From positions 1 to 64,000 of the forward strand of contig CAWIZY010000007.1 of NCBI GenBank assembly GCA_963840725.1: a stretch of 64,000 nucleotides of DNA, written 5' to 3'. The DNA is from CAVWDU01 sp963840725. GTDB taxonomy: Bacteria > Pseudomonadota > Gammaproteobacteria > Pseudomonadales > Halieaceae. Shown piece after piece: positions 55,622 through 63,964 of this stretch. Both the position numbers and the translations under genes were made by a program. The notes under the pieces are model-generated. The model saw only the letters and a list, made by a program, of their open reading frames with translations, had not been told where the DNA came from and searched no databases. Numbering within the stretch: the first letter of the stretch is position 1; every line of letters begins with the position of its first letter.

Positions 55622-56275
55622 CTATTCTGCCAGGCCCGGCCCCGAACCTGACAGAACCTTGTTGGCATACGCGAGCGCGGCTTCTGCGCTGACCCGGGTG
55701 CTGTACCCTTCGAGAAACAATTTGCCCACCACCACGCCGTCCGGGTCAATGATAATCATGCCCGGATAGGGGATGCCATAGGCGTTTTCGCCAGGCTGAT
55801 ACCCGTCATTGAGAATGCCCAGGGTCTTGAAAGAGAGCGTATCGACATCGGACAGTATCGGGATAGTAATCCCGTGCTCGCTGGCGAAGGCCTGTTGCTT
55901 TGATGGTGTGTCGTAGGTGATAGCCACGAGGCCGATTCCGGCGGCCGCAAACGTCGGTGCGGCTTTGTTCAATTCGATCATCTGCTTCATGCAATAGGGA
56001 CACCAGTCAAATGAACGGCTGGCCATGAAGACGGTGCCCGACTTGCCGGCGAAGGGTTGGATCAGGCTCACCGGCTGACCCTCGTAGACCGCCTTGATGC
56101 CAGGAAACCGCGAACCCAGGGCAGGACCGGGGTCGAATTCGTCATCGTCCTGTTCCACGAACATATCCGAGGTAATGCCGTCGTAGGCCGCTTCTTTGAT
56201 CGGTTCACGGAAGAGGGCGAAAACGCCTGCAGCCACTGCGAGGATGGCGAGAGAGATCAACACAGGTTTTTTCAT
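55622..56275 (-). CDS. Membrane-anchored thioredoxin-fold (AhpC/TSA-like) protein
   Basis: The 217-aa protein has an N-terminal membrane anchor or signal (residues 4-21, PVLISLAILAVAAGVFAL) and a redoxin domain with SRSFDWCPYCMKQMIELN (about 91-108). That CPYC redox motif in an AhpC/TSA-type fold differs from the single-Cys TxxC site of typical peroxiredoxins. LVAITYDTPSKQQAFA and LEGYSTRVSAEAALAY follow. A thiol-disulfide exchange role in the periplasm is likely; peroxidase activity is uncertain. Confidence 0.75.
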   Translation of the reverse strand: MKKPVLISLAILAVAAGVFALFREPIKEAAYDGITSDMFVEQDDDEFDPGPALGSRFPGIKAVYEGQPVSLIQPFAGKSGTVFMASRSFDWCPYCMKQMIELNKAAPTFAAAGIGLVAITYDTPSKQQAFASEHGITIPILSDVDTLSFKTLGILNDGYQPGENAYGIPYPGMIIIDPDGVVVGKLFLEGYSTRVSAEAALAYANKVLSGSGPGLAE

Positions 56276-56473
56276 AGCGGGCAGCCTGTTTAACTATCGA
56301 ATTCGGGTTATTGCTCGCGCATACCGTAGCGACCTGGAACGCGCTGTCGCGCCATGACGGTTGGCGGCGGAGGGGATTATAGGCCGAACAGGCTGGCAAT
56401 GGTAAACGAGTGAGCCCTATCTGCCAGCACAGCGGCAGATCGAGCCGGCATTAACCGCTTCAGTCAAGGTCGA

Positions 56474-56941
56474 TCAGTCTGGATCATCGTCGGCGTCGAA
56501 GTCATATTCCTCCGGCTCTGCCGCCTCCAGCTGTTCCATCAGGCTGATGGCAATGGTGACGAAATCGGAGTCAGTGATGATCCCGACCAGTTTGCCGTCC
56601 CTCAGCACCGGCAGGCAGCCCAGCTTGTTTTGCTGGAGATGCATGGCGGTGCCGCGCAGGCTTGCGTGCTCATCAATGGAATGCACTGGCGAGGTCATAA
56701 TAGCAGACAGCGCCACGTGGCGGTCGGGCTCGGCGGTTGATCCGGCAGCAGTGAGGACACTGGAGTCCTCAGCGGCGAGTATGTCGCGCTGGGAAACCAT
56801 TCCCGCCACCACACCGTTTCCCGTGAGCACAGGAATATGCCGAATGTGATGCTGGGCCATCAGGTTGCGCGCATCAGCGAGGCTATCGTCTGGCCCCAGT
56901 GCGTAGGGCTCCCGGGTCATGATGTCGGCGACTGTCAGCAT
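56474..56941 (-). CDS. CBS-domain pair protein
   Basis: A stand-alone pair of CBS domains (155 aa). The first, with VADIMTREPYALGPDDSLAD and RHIPVLTGNGVVAGMVSQRD, and the second, with IMTSPVHSIDEHASLRG and GCLPVLRDGKLVGIITDSD, carry the family's D/N positions, which bind adenosine-containing ligands. The acidic C-terminal tail (EEYDFDADDDPD) is polar and probably disordered. A regulatory role is assumed from the family; no partner domain is seen. Confidence 0.88.
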   Translation of the reverse strand: MLTVADIMTREPYALGPDDSLADARNLMAQHHIRHIPVLTGNGVVAGMVSQRDILAAEDSSVLTAAGSTAEPDRHVALSAIMTSPVHSIDEHASLRGTAMHLQQNKLGCLPVLRDGKLVGIITDSDFVTIAISLMEQLEAAEPEEYDFDADDDPD

Positions 56942-57085
56942 AATCTGTCCCTCATAGCGCCTGGCGAGTGCCAGCGAGACTACAGGCTAATGCTCAAGGA
57001 CGACTGCTACCTTGATCGTCGTCAAAAAAATGGCGGGCAGCTGCCGAAGCCCACCCCGTGCAGCCAACGACGCCCCGGCCGCCCA

Positions 57086-57841
57086 TCAGGCCAGGCGCCC
57101 CACCAGTGCCACGATAGCAGTCTCAACACGCAGAATCCGTGGGCCCAGCGATACCGTGACGCAACCCGCCTGCTGAAGTTTGTCCACCTCATAGGGGATA
57201 AAGCCGCCCTCTGGCCCCACGATCAGTACGGTGCCGCTGCCCAGATCCCGGGGGCAGGTCCGGTGGTTACCAGGATGGGCCAACAGGGCCTGCTGGTTGG
57301 CCGTCAAGGTGGGGAGCAGGTCCTCTGCGAATGGCTTGAATCGGCGATGACAGACGACACTCGGCAGGATCGTGTCCCGCGACTGCTCCAGACCCAGTAG
57401 CAGATAGTCCCGCACCACCGTCGGCTCCAGCACCGGGGTTTGCCAGAAGCTCTTTTCGACCCGGGCGCTGTGGATGAGGTGAATATCGCGCACTCCCAGC
57501 TCAGCTGCGCTGCGCAGGATGCGGCGTAACATTTTCGGTCGCGGCAGGGCCATGACCAGCGATAGCGGCAGTTTCGGAGGCGGTTCGGTGTGCAAATCCA
57601 CAGCGAGCGTCGCGCCGCGGCTACCGAGGGACAGCAGCTCACCGTCACCCGTTAGACCGCCGATTTCACCGACCCGTATCGAGTCACCGGGGACGGCGCC
57701 CAGTACCTGTTGCAGGTGCTGAGCTCGGCGTCCGCTGACGGTGATTAATGGCCTGGATCGCGCTGTAGCTAGCGCGACCCGGTCTGGCGCGACCCGGTCT
57801 GGCGCGACCCGGTCTTCATTACTGAACAAAAGCAGATTCAC
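57086..57841 (-). CDS. rsmE: 16S rRNA (uracil1498-N3)-methyltransferase RsmE
   Basis: RsmE is a SPOUT methyltransferase acting on U1498 of 16S rRNA. It has the N-terminal PUA-like domain with ITVSGRRAQHLQQVLGAVPGD, PRPKMLRRILRSAAELGV, and the knot region VLIVGPEGGFIPYEVDKL with LGPRILRVETA. The length of 251 aa includes a repeat-derived N-terminus with three DRVAP units (about 10-24) that are encoded by a 15-bp repeat and are not typical of the family. It follows rimO by 6 bp. Confidence 0.92.
   Translation of the reverse strand: MNLLLFSNEDRVAPDRVAPDRVALATARSRPLITVSGRRAQHLQQVLGAVPGDSIRVGEIGGLTGDGELLSLGSRGATLAVDLHTEPPPKLPLSLVMALPRPKMLRRILRSAAELGVRDIHLIHSARVEKSFWQTPVLEPTVVRDYLLLGLEQSRDTILPSVVCHRRFKPFAEDLLPTLTANQQALLAHPGNHRTCPRDLGSGTVLIVGPEGGFIPYEVDKLQQAGCVTVSLGPRILRVETAIVALVGRLA
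57772..57816. repeat. 15-bp in-frame tandem repeat at rsmE 5' end
   Basis: Three copies of GCGCGACCCGGTCTG (57772-57786, 57787-57801, 57802-57816, last copy one mismatch) encode repeated Asp-Arg-Val-Ala-Pro units near the RsmE N-terminus. Confidence 0.85.
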
Positions 57842-57847
57842 CGGGGT

Positions 57848-59170
57848 CTACCCGGCCCAGAGGTCGTACTCGTCGGCACGGGATACCTCGGCCTCGACGA
57901 AATCTCCCGCTTGCAGGTCAGTCGCGCCGTCCAGAAACACCTTGCCATCAATCTCCGGGGCGTCCGCAGTGGAGCGGCCGACCGCGCCGCGCTCATCGAC
58001 CTGGTCGATAAGAATTTCGATGGTCTTACCCACTTTTGCCTGGAGTTTGTCGCTGCTTATCTGTTGCTGCAGGGCCATAAATCGGTCCCAGCGTTCCTGT
58101 TTAACCGCCTCAGGCACCGGATCTGGCAGCTCATTGGCCCGGGCGCCCGCCACCGGCGAGTACTGAAAGCAGCCGACCCGATCCAGCTGGGCCTCTTGCA
58201 GGAACTCCAGCAGGGTGTCGAACTCCTGGTCAGTTTCCCCGGGGAAGCCAACAATAAACGTGCTGCGCAAAGTAATATCCGGGCAGATCGCGCGCCAGCT
58301 GTGGATACGGTCCAGGGACTTTTCCGCAGCCGCCGGCCGCTTCATGCGCCGCAGGACCTCGGGGCTGCCATGTTGGAAGGGAATATCCAGATAGGGCAGG
58401 ATCTTGCCGTCGGCCATCAGGGGTAAGATCCGGTCGACATGGGGGTAGGGGTAGACGTAGTGCAGCCGAACCCAGACCCCGAACTCCCCCAGTGCTTCAC
58501 ACAATTCCTGCATGCGGGTTTTCATGGGCCTCCCATTCCAGAAACCGGTGCGGTATTTCAGGTCAACACCGTAGGCGCTGGTGTCCTGGGAGATAACCAG
58601 CAGTTCGCGCACGCCGGCCCGCACCAGCCGTTCGGCTTCCTCCATAACATCGCCGATGGGACGGCTGACCAGATCACCTCGCATATTGGGAATGATGCAA
58701 AAAGTGCAGCGGTGATTGCAGCCTTCGGAGATTTTTAGATAGGCGTAGTGGCGCGGTGTCAGCTTGACTCCCTGGGGTGGGACCAGGTCGGTATAGGGGT
58801 CGTGCACCGGCGTGTGGGGCACCCAGTCATGGACCGCGGTCACGACCTCCTCGTAGGCTGCGGGCCCGGTTACACTCAGTACACTGGGGTGGAGGTCACG
58901 GATAGCCCGGGCGTCCTCGCCCTTGCCCATGCAGCCGGTGACGATCACTTTACCGTTCTCGCTCAGGGCCTCGCCGATGGCATCCAGAGACTCCCGTTTG
59001 GCGCTGTCGATAAACCCGCAGGTGTTGACCACCACCACCTCGGCATCTTCATAGGTGGGCACGATCTCGTAGCCGTCCAGCTTCAGCTGGGTCAGGATGC
59101 GCTCGGAGTCTACCAGCGCCTTGGGGCAGCCGAGGGACACAAAGCCGACTTTGTTGGAAGGTTTAGTCAT
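57848..59170 (-). CDS. rimO: Ribosomal protein uS12 methylthiotransferase RimO
   Basis: RimO methylthiolates an aspartate of ribosomal protein S12. The 440-aa protein has the N-terminal UPF0004 domain with SLGCPKALVDSE, VVVNTCGFID and VTGCMGKGED cysteines. The radical SAM cluster motif is in SEGCNHRCTFCIIP (about 141-154). A C-terminal TRAM domain (about 375-435) follows. Motifs identify RimO rather than MiaB: SLGCPK and CTFCIIP are both RimO-like. It precedes rsmE by 6 bp. Confidence 0.94.
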   Translation of the reverse strand: MTKPSNKVGFVSLGCPKALVDSERILTQLKLDGYEIVPTYEDAEVVVVNTCGFIDSAKRESLDAIGEALSENGKVIVTGCMGKGEDARAIRDLHPSVLSVTGPAAYEEVVTAVHDWVPHTPVHDPYTDLVPPQGVKLTPRHYAYLKISEGCNHRCTFCIIPNMRGDLVSRPIGDVMEEAERLVRAGVRELLVISQDTSAYGVDLKYRTGFWNGRPMKTRMQELCEALGEFGVWVRLHYVYPYPHVDRILPLMADGKILPYLDIPFQHGSPEVLRRMKRPAAAEKSLDRIHSWRAICPDITLRSTFIVGFPGETDQEFDTLLEFLQEAQLDRVGCFQYSPVAGARANELPDPVPEAVKQERWDRFMALQQQISSDKLQAKVGKTIEILIDQVDERGAVGRSTADAPEIDGKVFLDGATDLQAGDFVEAEVSRADEYDLWAG

Positions 59171-59394
59171 GGGTAGGGATGAATAGCCGTGAAATTGACA
59201 GCAAAACAGTATACCTCAGAGAGGGTCAGTCAGTCCTGCGCCCGACCCGCGCTTCCGTTTTGTCGACTCATCGCCGGTAACGCTCTGTTGGTCGTATCCG
59301 GGGCTGTTGGGGGGATAAAGATACGCCGGAGCGGGTCATAATGTGCGGCAACAGGCTGTGAGTAGGCCGTAAGAATAATTGCAGGAGGACCGAC

Positions 59395-59622
59395 ATGAAT
59401 TTTCGCAGCAACAGACAACTTCGCATATCCGGACAAACGACCCTGATAGCAATGGCGTTTTGCTTGATCAGCGCCGTGGCCACAGTGGCTGGGGGCTTAC
59501 CCGGCACTGGTCCACAGGGGGATCTGCGCCAGGCTCTTGATCAGCAACCCGCCCGGCAATCGTGGGATAACAAGAACGAACTCTTGTTGTGTGCGGTATC
59601 ACGTGGGTCTTCAGCGGGCTGA
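59395..59622 (+). CDS. Small exported hypothetical protein
   Basis: A 75-aa protein with AGGAGG 8 bp before the ATG and a signal peptide (SGQTTLIAMAFCLISAVATVAGG). The mature part is short and polar, with one Cys. No family is recognised. It stands alone in the gap between rimO (divergent) and the membrane protein at 59762. The downstream sequence (59623-59761) contains an imperfect direct repeat of GTGGCCTGTTGTGGGATAAA. Confidence 0.55.
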   Translation: MNFRSNRQLRISGQTTLIAMAFCLISAVATVAGGLPGTGPQGDLRQALDQQPARQSWDNKNELLLCAVSRGSSAG

Positions 59623-59761
59623 CGTGGCCTCTGCTGGGATAAGGTGTGGCCTGTTGTGGGATAAACAGCCGCGTAACGTCTCAGACCTCCTATCGCAAGA
59701 GCGCAGAATCCGGGGTGGGTAAGTGGCTTGACCGGAGGGCTTTGCCGTTTTCTGGCTTGCC

Positions 59762-60307
59762 TCAGATCTGGCAGGCGGAGACTATGTCGACGTTGCTCTG
59801 CTCCCGTTCGGCATACCGATGTGAAGGCTCCCAGCCTGCTGCCAGTTCCGCATCGCTGGGGTTGCCACTGTGAACCTCGGTGCTCTGGTACGCAGCGAGA
59901 TACTGCGTGGTGTCCAGAGCTGGCTCGCCGGGATCAAGGGTAGTGAGCGTGCTTTCGGTTGGGCTATGCACGATGTGCCGCAGCCCATAGCGAGCAAACA
60001 GCGAGGCCAGCTGCTGGCTGGCGCGGTCGACTTCGTACTTGCTGGTAAATGCGGCGGCCACCGGGAGTGTGGCCAGCGCGGCGATAAAAGCGAGCAGTGC
60101 ACAGGCAATTCGGGTGCCGGCAAAGTCCGATGGCCACAGGATTTCGCTGGCAATCGCTGTCCAGATCAGCAGTCCACAGGCGGCCGTGACCAGCCAGTCG
60201 TGATAATCCGAGACAATCTGCCGCCAGCAGTGGGCTCGCGACCGGTGCAGGCTGATAAGCAGCCCGATCTCTGCTGTCTCCTCGGGGCTGTGGTGGTAGC
60301 CGAACAT
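59762..60307 (-). CDS. Hypothetical inner-membrane protein
   Basis: A 181-aa protein with two adjacent hydrophobic helices (about 41-62 and 70-88) and a soluble C-terminal part. GGAGG lies 6 bp before the ATG at 60307, which supports the start. No known domain is recognised. It lies between the small exported protein and the DUF3604 gene, the latter on the same strand and 171 bp away. Confidence 0.6.
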   Translation of the reverse strand: MFGYHHSPEETAEIGLLISLHRSRAHCWRQIVSDYHDWLVTAACGLLIWTAIASEILWPSDFAGTRIACALLAFIAALATLPVAAAFTSKYEVDRASQQLASLFARYGLRHIVHSPTESTLTTLDPGEPALDTTQYLAAYQSTEVHSGNPSDAELAAGWEPSHRYAEREQSNVDIVSACQI

Positions 60308-60478
60308 GATGACCTCCGCAAATAATACGCTCGGTCTAGCCTAGTGTCAGCAGAGGCCTTCGGCCCAGCGATAACTCGACTTTTCGGGAGAAAATTGGGC
60401 CGCAAATGAGTGTGTCTGACTTTGCTGCGCCTGCCTCGGCAGGCGGGGAAACTCCGCGATCCCGGGCGGGGCGGGCTC

Positions 60479-62536
60479 TCAGCCCGGCCGGTACCAGATG
60501 GGAGAGCTCCAGGCGCGCTCTTGCAGCGTGCTGGGTAGATCTGAACGAGGTGCTACACCGGCTCGGATGGCGTCCCATGTGGACCAGCGGCATACCGGAT
60601 TCTCGAGTATTCGCACATAATAAAAGGCCTCCTGCTCGGGGCTGAAATTCGGGTCATGCCACAGGGTTTTCAGTTCGCTGGCGCCGCTATTGGCCCGTAT
60701 TGAGCAGTCGCTGAGATCGACGGAGGCGCCGTTGTCCGGGCAGCGTCCGGTAGCCGAGTCCACCGCCATTCCCCCGGCGCAAGCGACGTCATAAATACGC
60801 TCCCGGTGTTCCCCGTCTTCCAGATACCCCTTGATCACCTGCGCTCGCTGCAGAGGCGCTCCCTGAGGGTCGGACAGGGCCCAAACGAGAAATGCCGGGG
60901 CACTGCCCTGCTGGGCCGCCAGGTCGCTGCCCATGGGCACTCCGCCCGCATAGGCGGTTTGCAGCAGGTCATCCCTGTCCAGCATGGCCGCTTCAAGTTC
61001 ATAACTGGCGAAGAAGCGAACCCGAATACGTGGGCCGGTAGTCGCAAAGGTCTCTTTACGTCGAAAAGCCGCATAAATCGACTCCCGGGTGTTGTCCTCC
61101 GCCCAGACTCCCGCAAGGCCGGAGGCCGACCAGTATTCGAACGATGAACCCTCCATATAGGTTTTGCCATCGACCTTTTTGAGCAGCCCGGGATCGAGAA
61201 ACCGCAGCGCGGTGCCGTACAGAAAGGACGCGGGAACCGACCCCCGTAACTCCGGGGTGCCGTCCAACATGCCGGCCTTGGAAAAGAAGGTCTCCTCGTC
61301 CTGTGAGATCGCCCCGGTGTGGGTGTCGCTGGAGCCTATCAGGCCAAATTTATAGGGGTTTTCCACCCCGTTGCTGGCGATAGCCAGACCCCGCAGATAG
61401 GCGTCTCGAGCGTAACTGCCCGGGGGATCACTGGGCAGCTTGGTGGCTACTCGGTAGGGTGCGATCTCAAAATTGGCCCATTCATCATTCTTTGACAGCA
61501 GGGGATGGGTATCGGAGGTGCCCTTGACCTGGGTCACCTCAACCAGCGGCTCATTGCGGAGGCGCTGGTCAGCGTAGCGGTCATCGATGGGCTTGCCGGC
61601 CCAGTCTTCCAGTTTGAACATCTGCCCGTTGGAACCGTTGGAGTTATGGGGGATGGCCAGGCTCTCTATGCCCTGGGCGCGCAGTGTATCCATCCAGTCC
61701 CACAGACCTTCGGGATTCTGTGAGTTGAACCGCGAAAATGGCGCTGCCGGTAAACGGTCAGTATCCCGGAAAATCACGTTGCGGTGCAGATTGCCCCGTG
61801 TGTCGGTCGAGGAGGTGTACTCGAATGCGGCAAAGGTAGTGAACGTGCCCGGCACATAGGCCTCGTTGGCGGCACGGACACTATCGCGCCAGGCCGAGCG
61901 ACTAACCGCATTGACGATAGTGGTATCAATACTGCCATCGAGCAGCCCCGCCAGCGCTTCAGGAACAAAACGGGCAAAGGCCTCCGCCCGACCGGGCAGG
62001 CTGCTACTTCCCATATTGTCAGGCGAGTTAATGGCGTGCAGCGGCTGCGCCACGCGATAGCGGGAAAACTCGGTGCCTGTGTCCGCAGCCTCCTTGACCA
62101 GGCCCAGAAACATCGCGTGGTCCGTCACGGCGTAGAAGTCCAGTGCCTGACGCAGCTGTACCTCGTAGCCGCTGGGATGCTTGAGCGCATCACCGCGGGC
62201 GTAGCGGTAGGCATCGTCCGGAGTCGCTGTGGTGCCGAAGGCGTAGGCGTCAAAGGAGTAGCCAGTGTGCACATGCAAGTCGCCAAAATAGGCGTTGCGC
62301 TCGGGGTTAGGCGGCGTCCCGGTGGTGATTATCCCCTCGTCTACTGGCAGCAGTCTGACGCGGCCTTGTGCCGCTCCGGCCAGGCCAACACTCTCATCGG
62401 TTTGCCTCGCGTCCATGGAGTCGCCGCTGCAGCCCGTGATCAGCAGAGAGAACATAATGATGGCAATGGTTCGGTTATGGTTCGGTTGATGGTTCGGTTG
62501 GTCATGGGCCGGCCCTGAATTATGATGATGCTGCAA
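60479..62536 (-). CDS. DUF3604 domain lipoprotein
   Basis: The 685-aa protein has an N-terminal segment ending in LLITGC, a lipoprotein box, preceded by an unusually long His/Asn-rich stretch (MQHHHNSGPAHDQPNHQ) encoded partly by a short tandem repeat. The main domain is DUF3604: YFGDLHVHTGYSFDAYAFGT (about residue 83), FYAVTDHAMFLG (about 136), and IGSSDTHTG further on; these His/Asp motifs resemble PHP-type metal centres. Function is unknown. Family members are frequent in marine proteobacteria and are probably envelope-located hydrolases. Confidence 0.88.
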   Translation of the reverse strand: MQHHHNSGPAHDQPNHQPNHNRTIAIIMFSLLITGCSGDSMDARQTDESVGLAGAAQGRVRLLPVDEGIITTGTPPNPERNAYFGDLHVHTGYSFDAYAFGTTATPDDAYRYARGDALKHPSGYEVQLRQALDFYAVTDHAMFLGLVKEAADTGTEFSRYRVAQPLHAINSPDNMGSSSLPGRAEAFARFVPEALAGLLDGSIDTTIVNAVSRSAWRDSVRAANEAYVPGTFTTFAAFEYTSSTDTRGNLHRNVIFRDTDRLPAAPFSRFNSQNPEGLWDWMDTLRAQGIESLAIPHNSNGSNGQMFKLEDWAGKPIDDRYADQRLRNEPLVEVTQVKGTSDTHPLLSKNDEWANFEIAPYRVATKLPSDPPGSYARDAYLRGLAIASNGVENPYKFGLIGSSDTHTGAISQDEETFFSKAGMLDGTPELRGSVPASFLYGTALRFLDPGLLKKVDGKTYMEGSSFEYWSASGLAGVWAEDNTRESIYAAFRRKETFATTGPRIRVRFFASYELEAAMLDRDDLLQTAYAGGVPMGSDLAAQQGSAPAFLVWALSDPQGAPLQRAQVIKGYLEDGEHRERIYDVACAGGMAVDSATGRCPDNGASVDLSDCSIRANSGASELKTLWHDPNFSPEQEAFYYVRILENPVCRWSTWDAIRAGVAPRSDLPSTLQERAWSSPIWYRPG
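62466..62499. repeat. 11-bp tandem repeat at DUF3604 gene 5' end
   Basis: Three copies of ATGGTTCGGTT (62466-62476, 62477-62487, 62489-62499) encode part of the Asn/His/Pro-rich N-terminus of the DUF3604 lipoprotein. The spacing of 11 then 12 bp means length changes would shift the frame. Confidence 0.75.
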
Positions 62537-62622
62537 CGGTCTGGATCATAGGAAGCGTGGGGCGGTGCGTCCAGTTCCATGCTCTGTATTGACCAGAAGT
62601 TCATCACGCGGAATTTGAAGCT

Positions 62623-63396
62623 ATGTCAGTGCATATTGAACAGAAGGATCGGATCACCCTGGTTACCCTGTCGCGGCCGGAGGTGCGCAACGCAGTTGAT
62701 GGGCCCACCGCGCGGGCGCTGGCCGATGCGTTTCGCCATTTCGACGAGGACGATCAGAGCGATGTCGCGGTGTTCCATGGCGCCAATGGCGTGTTTTGTG
62801 CCGGCGCCGACCTCAAGGCAGTCGCTACCGGAGTGGACAGTAACCCGGTTGCGGCGCAGGGCGATGGACCGATGGGGCCATCACGCCTGCAGCTGACCAA
62901 GCCGGTGATCGCGGCGGTGGCGGGGCACGCTGTGGCGGGAGGCCTGGAATTGGCCCTGTGGTGCGACCTGCGGGTGGTGGAGGAGAGCGCTGTGATGGGG
63001 GTGTTCTGTCGGCGTTGGGGGGTCCCGTTAATTGATGGCGGCACTGTTCGTCTGCCGCGGCTGATCGGCCATAGCCGAGCCATGGATCTTATTCTCACCG
63101 GCCGTGCGGTTGGCGCAGAAGAGGCGCTCGCCATGGGGCTGGCCAACCGGGTGGTGCCCGACGGCACTGCGCTGGAGGCTGCCCTGGCCCTGGCTCGCGA
63201 TCTGCTGCGGTATCCCCAGGCTTGTTTGCGATCTGATCGCCTCAGCGCTTGCGAACAATGGGGCTTGTCGGCGGACGATGCCCTGGCCAATGAATTTGAA
63301 CGGGGGGTGCGGGTGATAGAGTCGCTGGAGACCGTAACCGGAGCGACACGCTTTGCTGCGGGCAAGGGCCGCCATGGCGATTTCGACCAGATCTGA
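62623..63396 (+). CDS. Enoyl-CoA hydratase/isomerase (crotonase) family protein
   Basis: A 257-aa crotonase-fold enzyme: the oxyanion hole element FCAGADLKAVA (about 63-73), AVAGHAVAGGLELALWCDLRV (about 101-121, written in part) and WGVPLIDGGTVRLPRLIG (about 131-148), where one usual acidic position (GxxP region) is altered to Asp. Such members hydrate or isomerise acyl-CoA thioesters in fatty acid or amino acid catabolism; substrate not predictable. It is separate from its neighbours in strand. A 15-bp repeat follows its stop. Confidence 0.88.
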   Translation: MSVHIEQKDRITLVTLSRPEVRNAVDGPTARALADAFRHFDEDDQSDVAVFHGANGVFCAGADLKAVATGVDSNPVAAQGDGPMGPSRLQLTKPVIAAVAGHAVAGGLELALWCDLRVVEESAVMGVFCRRWGVPLIDGGTVRLPRLIGHSRAMDLILTGRAVGAEEALAMGLANRVVPDGTALEAALALARDLLRYPQACLRSDRLSACEQWGLSADDALANEFERGVRVIESLETVTGATRFAAGKGRHGDFDQI

Positions 63397-63410
63397 GAGT
63401 CTGCAGAGTA

Positions 63411-63455
63411 TAGCTCCGGGCTGGTTAGCTCCGGGCTGGCCAGCTCCGGGCAGGG
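63411..63455. repeat. 15-bp tandem repeat between crotonase and DUF2244 genes
   Basis: Three copies of TAGCTCCGGGCTGGT-like units (63411-63425, 63426-63440, 63441-63455), in the 64-bp gap between the convergent gene stops. They lie immediately behind both genes. Confidence 0.8.
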
Positions 63456-63460
63456 TGGGG

Positions 63461-63964
63461 TTAGAACCGCTTTGACTCAAGGCCACTGTAAGTGCGCACG
63501 CGCAGCTCCTTGCGCAGCAGCGCGGCGAGCTTAAGGCAGTCGTCACGGTTGAGAAACTCGCCGACGCTAACCCGCTGGTGGCGATTGTGGACGCTGAGCT
63601 CCGGACCATCCCAGGGATGCTTCTCGGGGGTGATGGCGAGCCCGCTATCATCGCGGGTAAAAGTCCAGCTTTCGCGGGGGGCATAGAAACCCTTGTCTAT
63701 GCGAACGGCTTTTTCGCTCAAGGTGATGACATGCCGGTACTGCAGTTTCCAGTTGACGTAATACAGGGAAGCACCGAGTACCAGCAGTTCCAACCCCGCG
63801 AAGGGCAGAATCGGCCACGCCCCAAGCAGGGCAAAACCGGTCGCCGCGCCCAACGAGGGCACCGCCAGCATCAGCAGCACCAGCTTGTTGGTGCGCCAAC
63901 TGGCGGAGCAGTTTGGCTGAGCGATGATTCTAAGGCTCAGTTGATTGCGGGTACTGGTGACCAC
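63461..63964 (-). CDS. DUF2244 membrane protein
   Basis: A 167-aa protein with two transmembrane helices (about 28-47 and 50-70) and a C-terminal soluble part, with VNWKLQYRHVITLSEKAVRI and FTRDDSGLAITPEKHPWDGPELSV, the DUF2244 layout. A GTG at 63964 with GGGAG 6 bp upstream is the start. Members often lie near cytochrome c oxidase genes, and cox genes may be next beyond the window edge. Function unknown. Confidence 0.85.
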   Translation of the reverse strand: MVTSTRNQLSLRIIAQPNCSASWRTNKLVLLMLAVPSLGAATGFALLGAWPILPFAGLELLVLGASLYYVNWKLQYRHVITLSEKAVRIDKGFYAPRESWTFTRDDSGLAITPEKHPWDGPELSVHNRHQRVSVGEFLNRDDCLKLAALLRKELRVRTYSGLESKRF

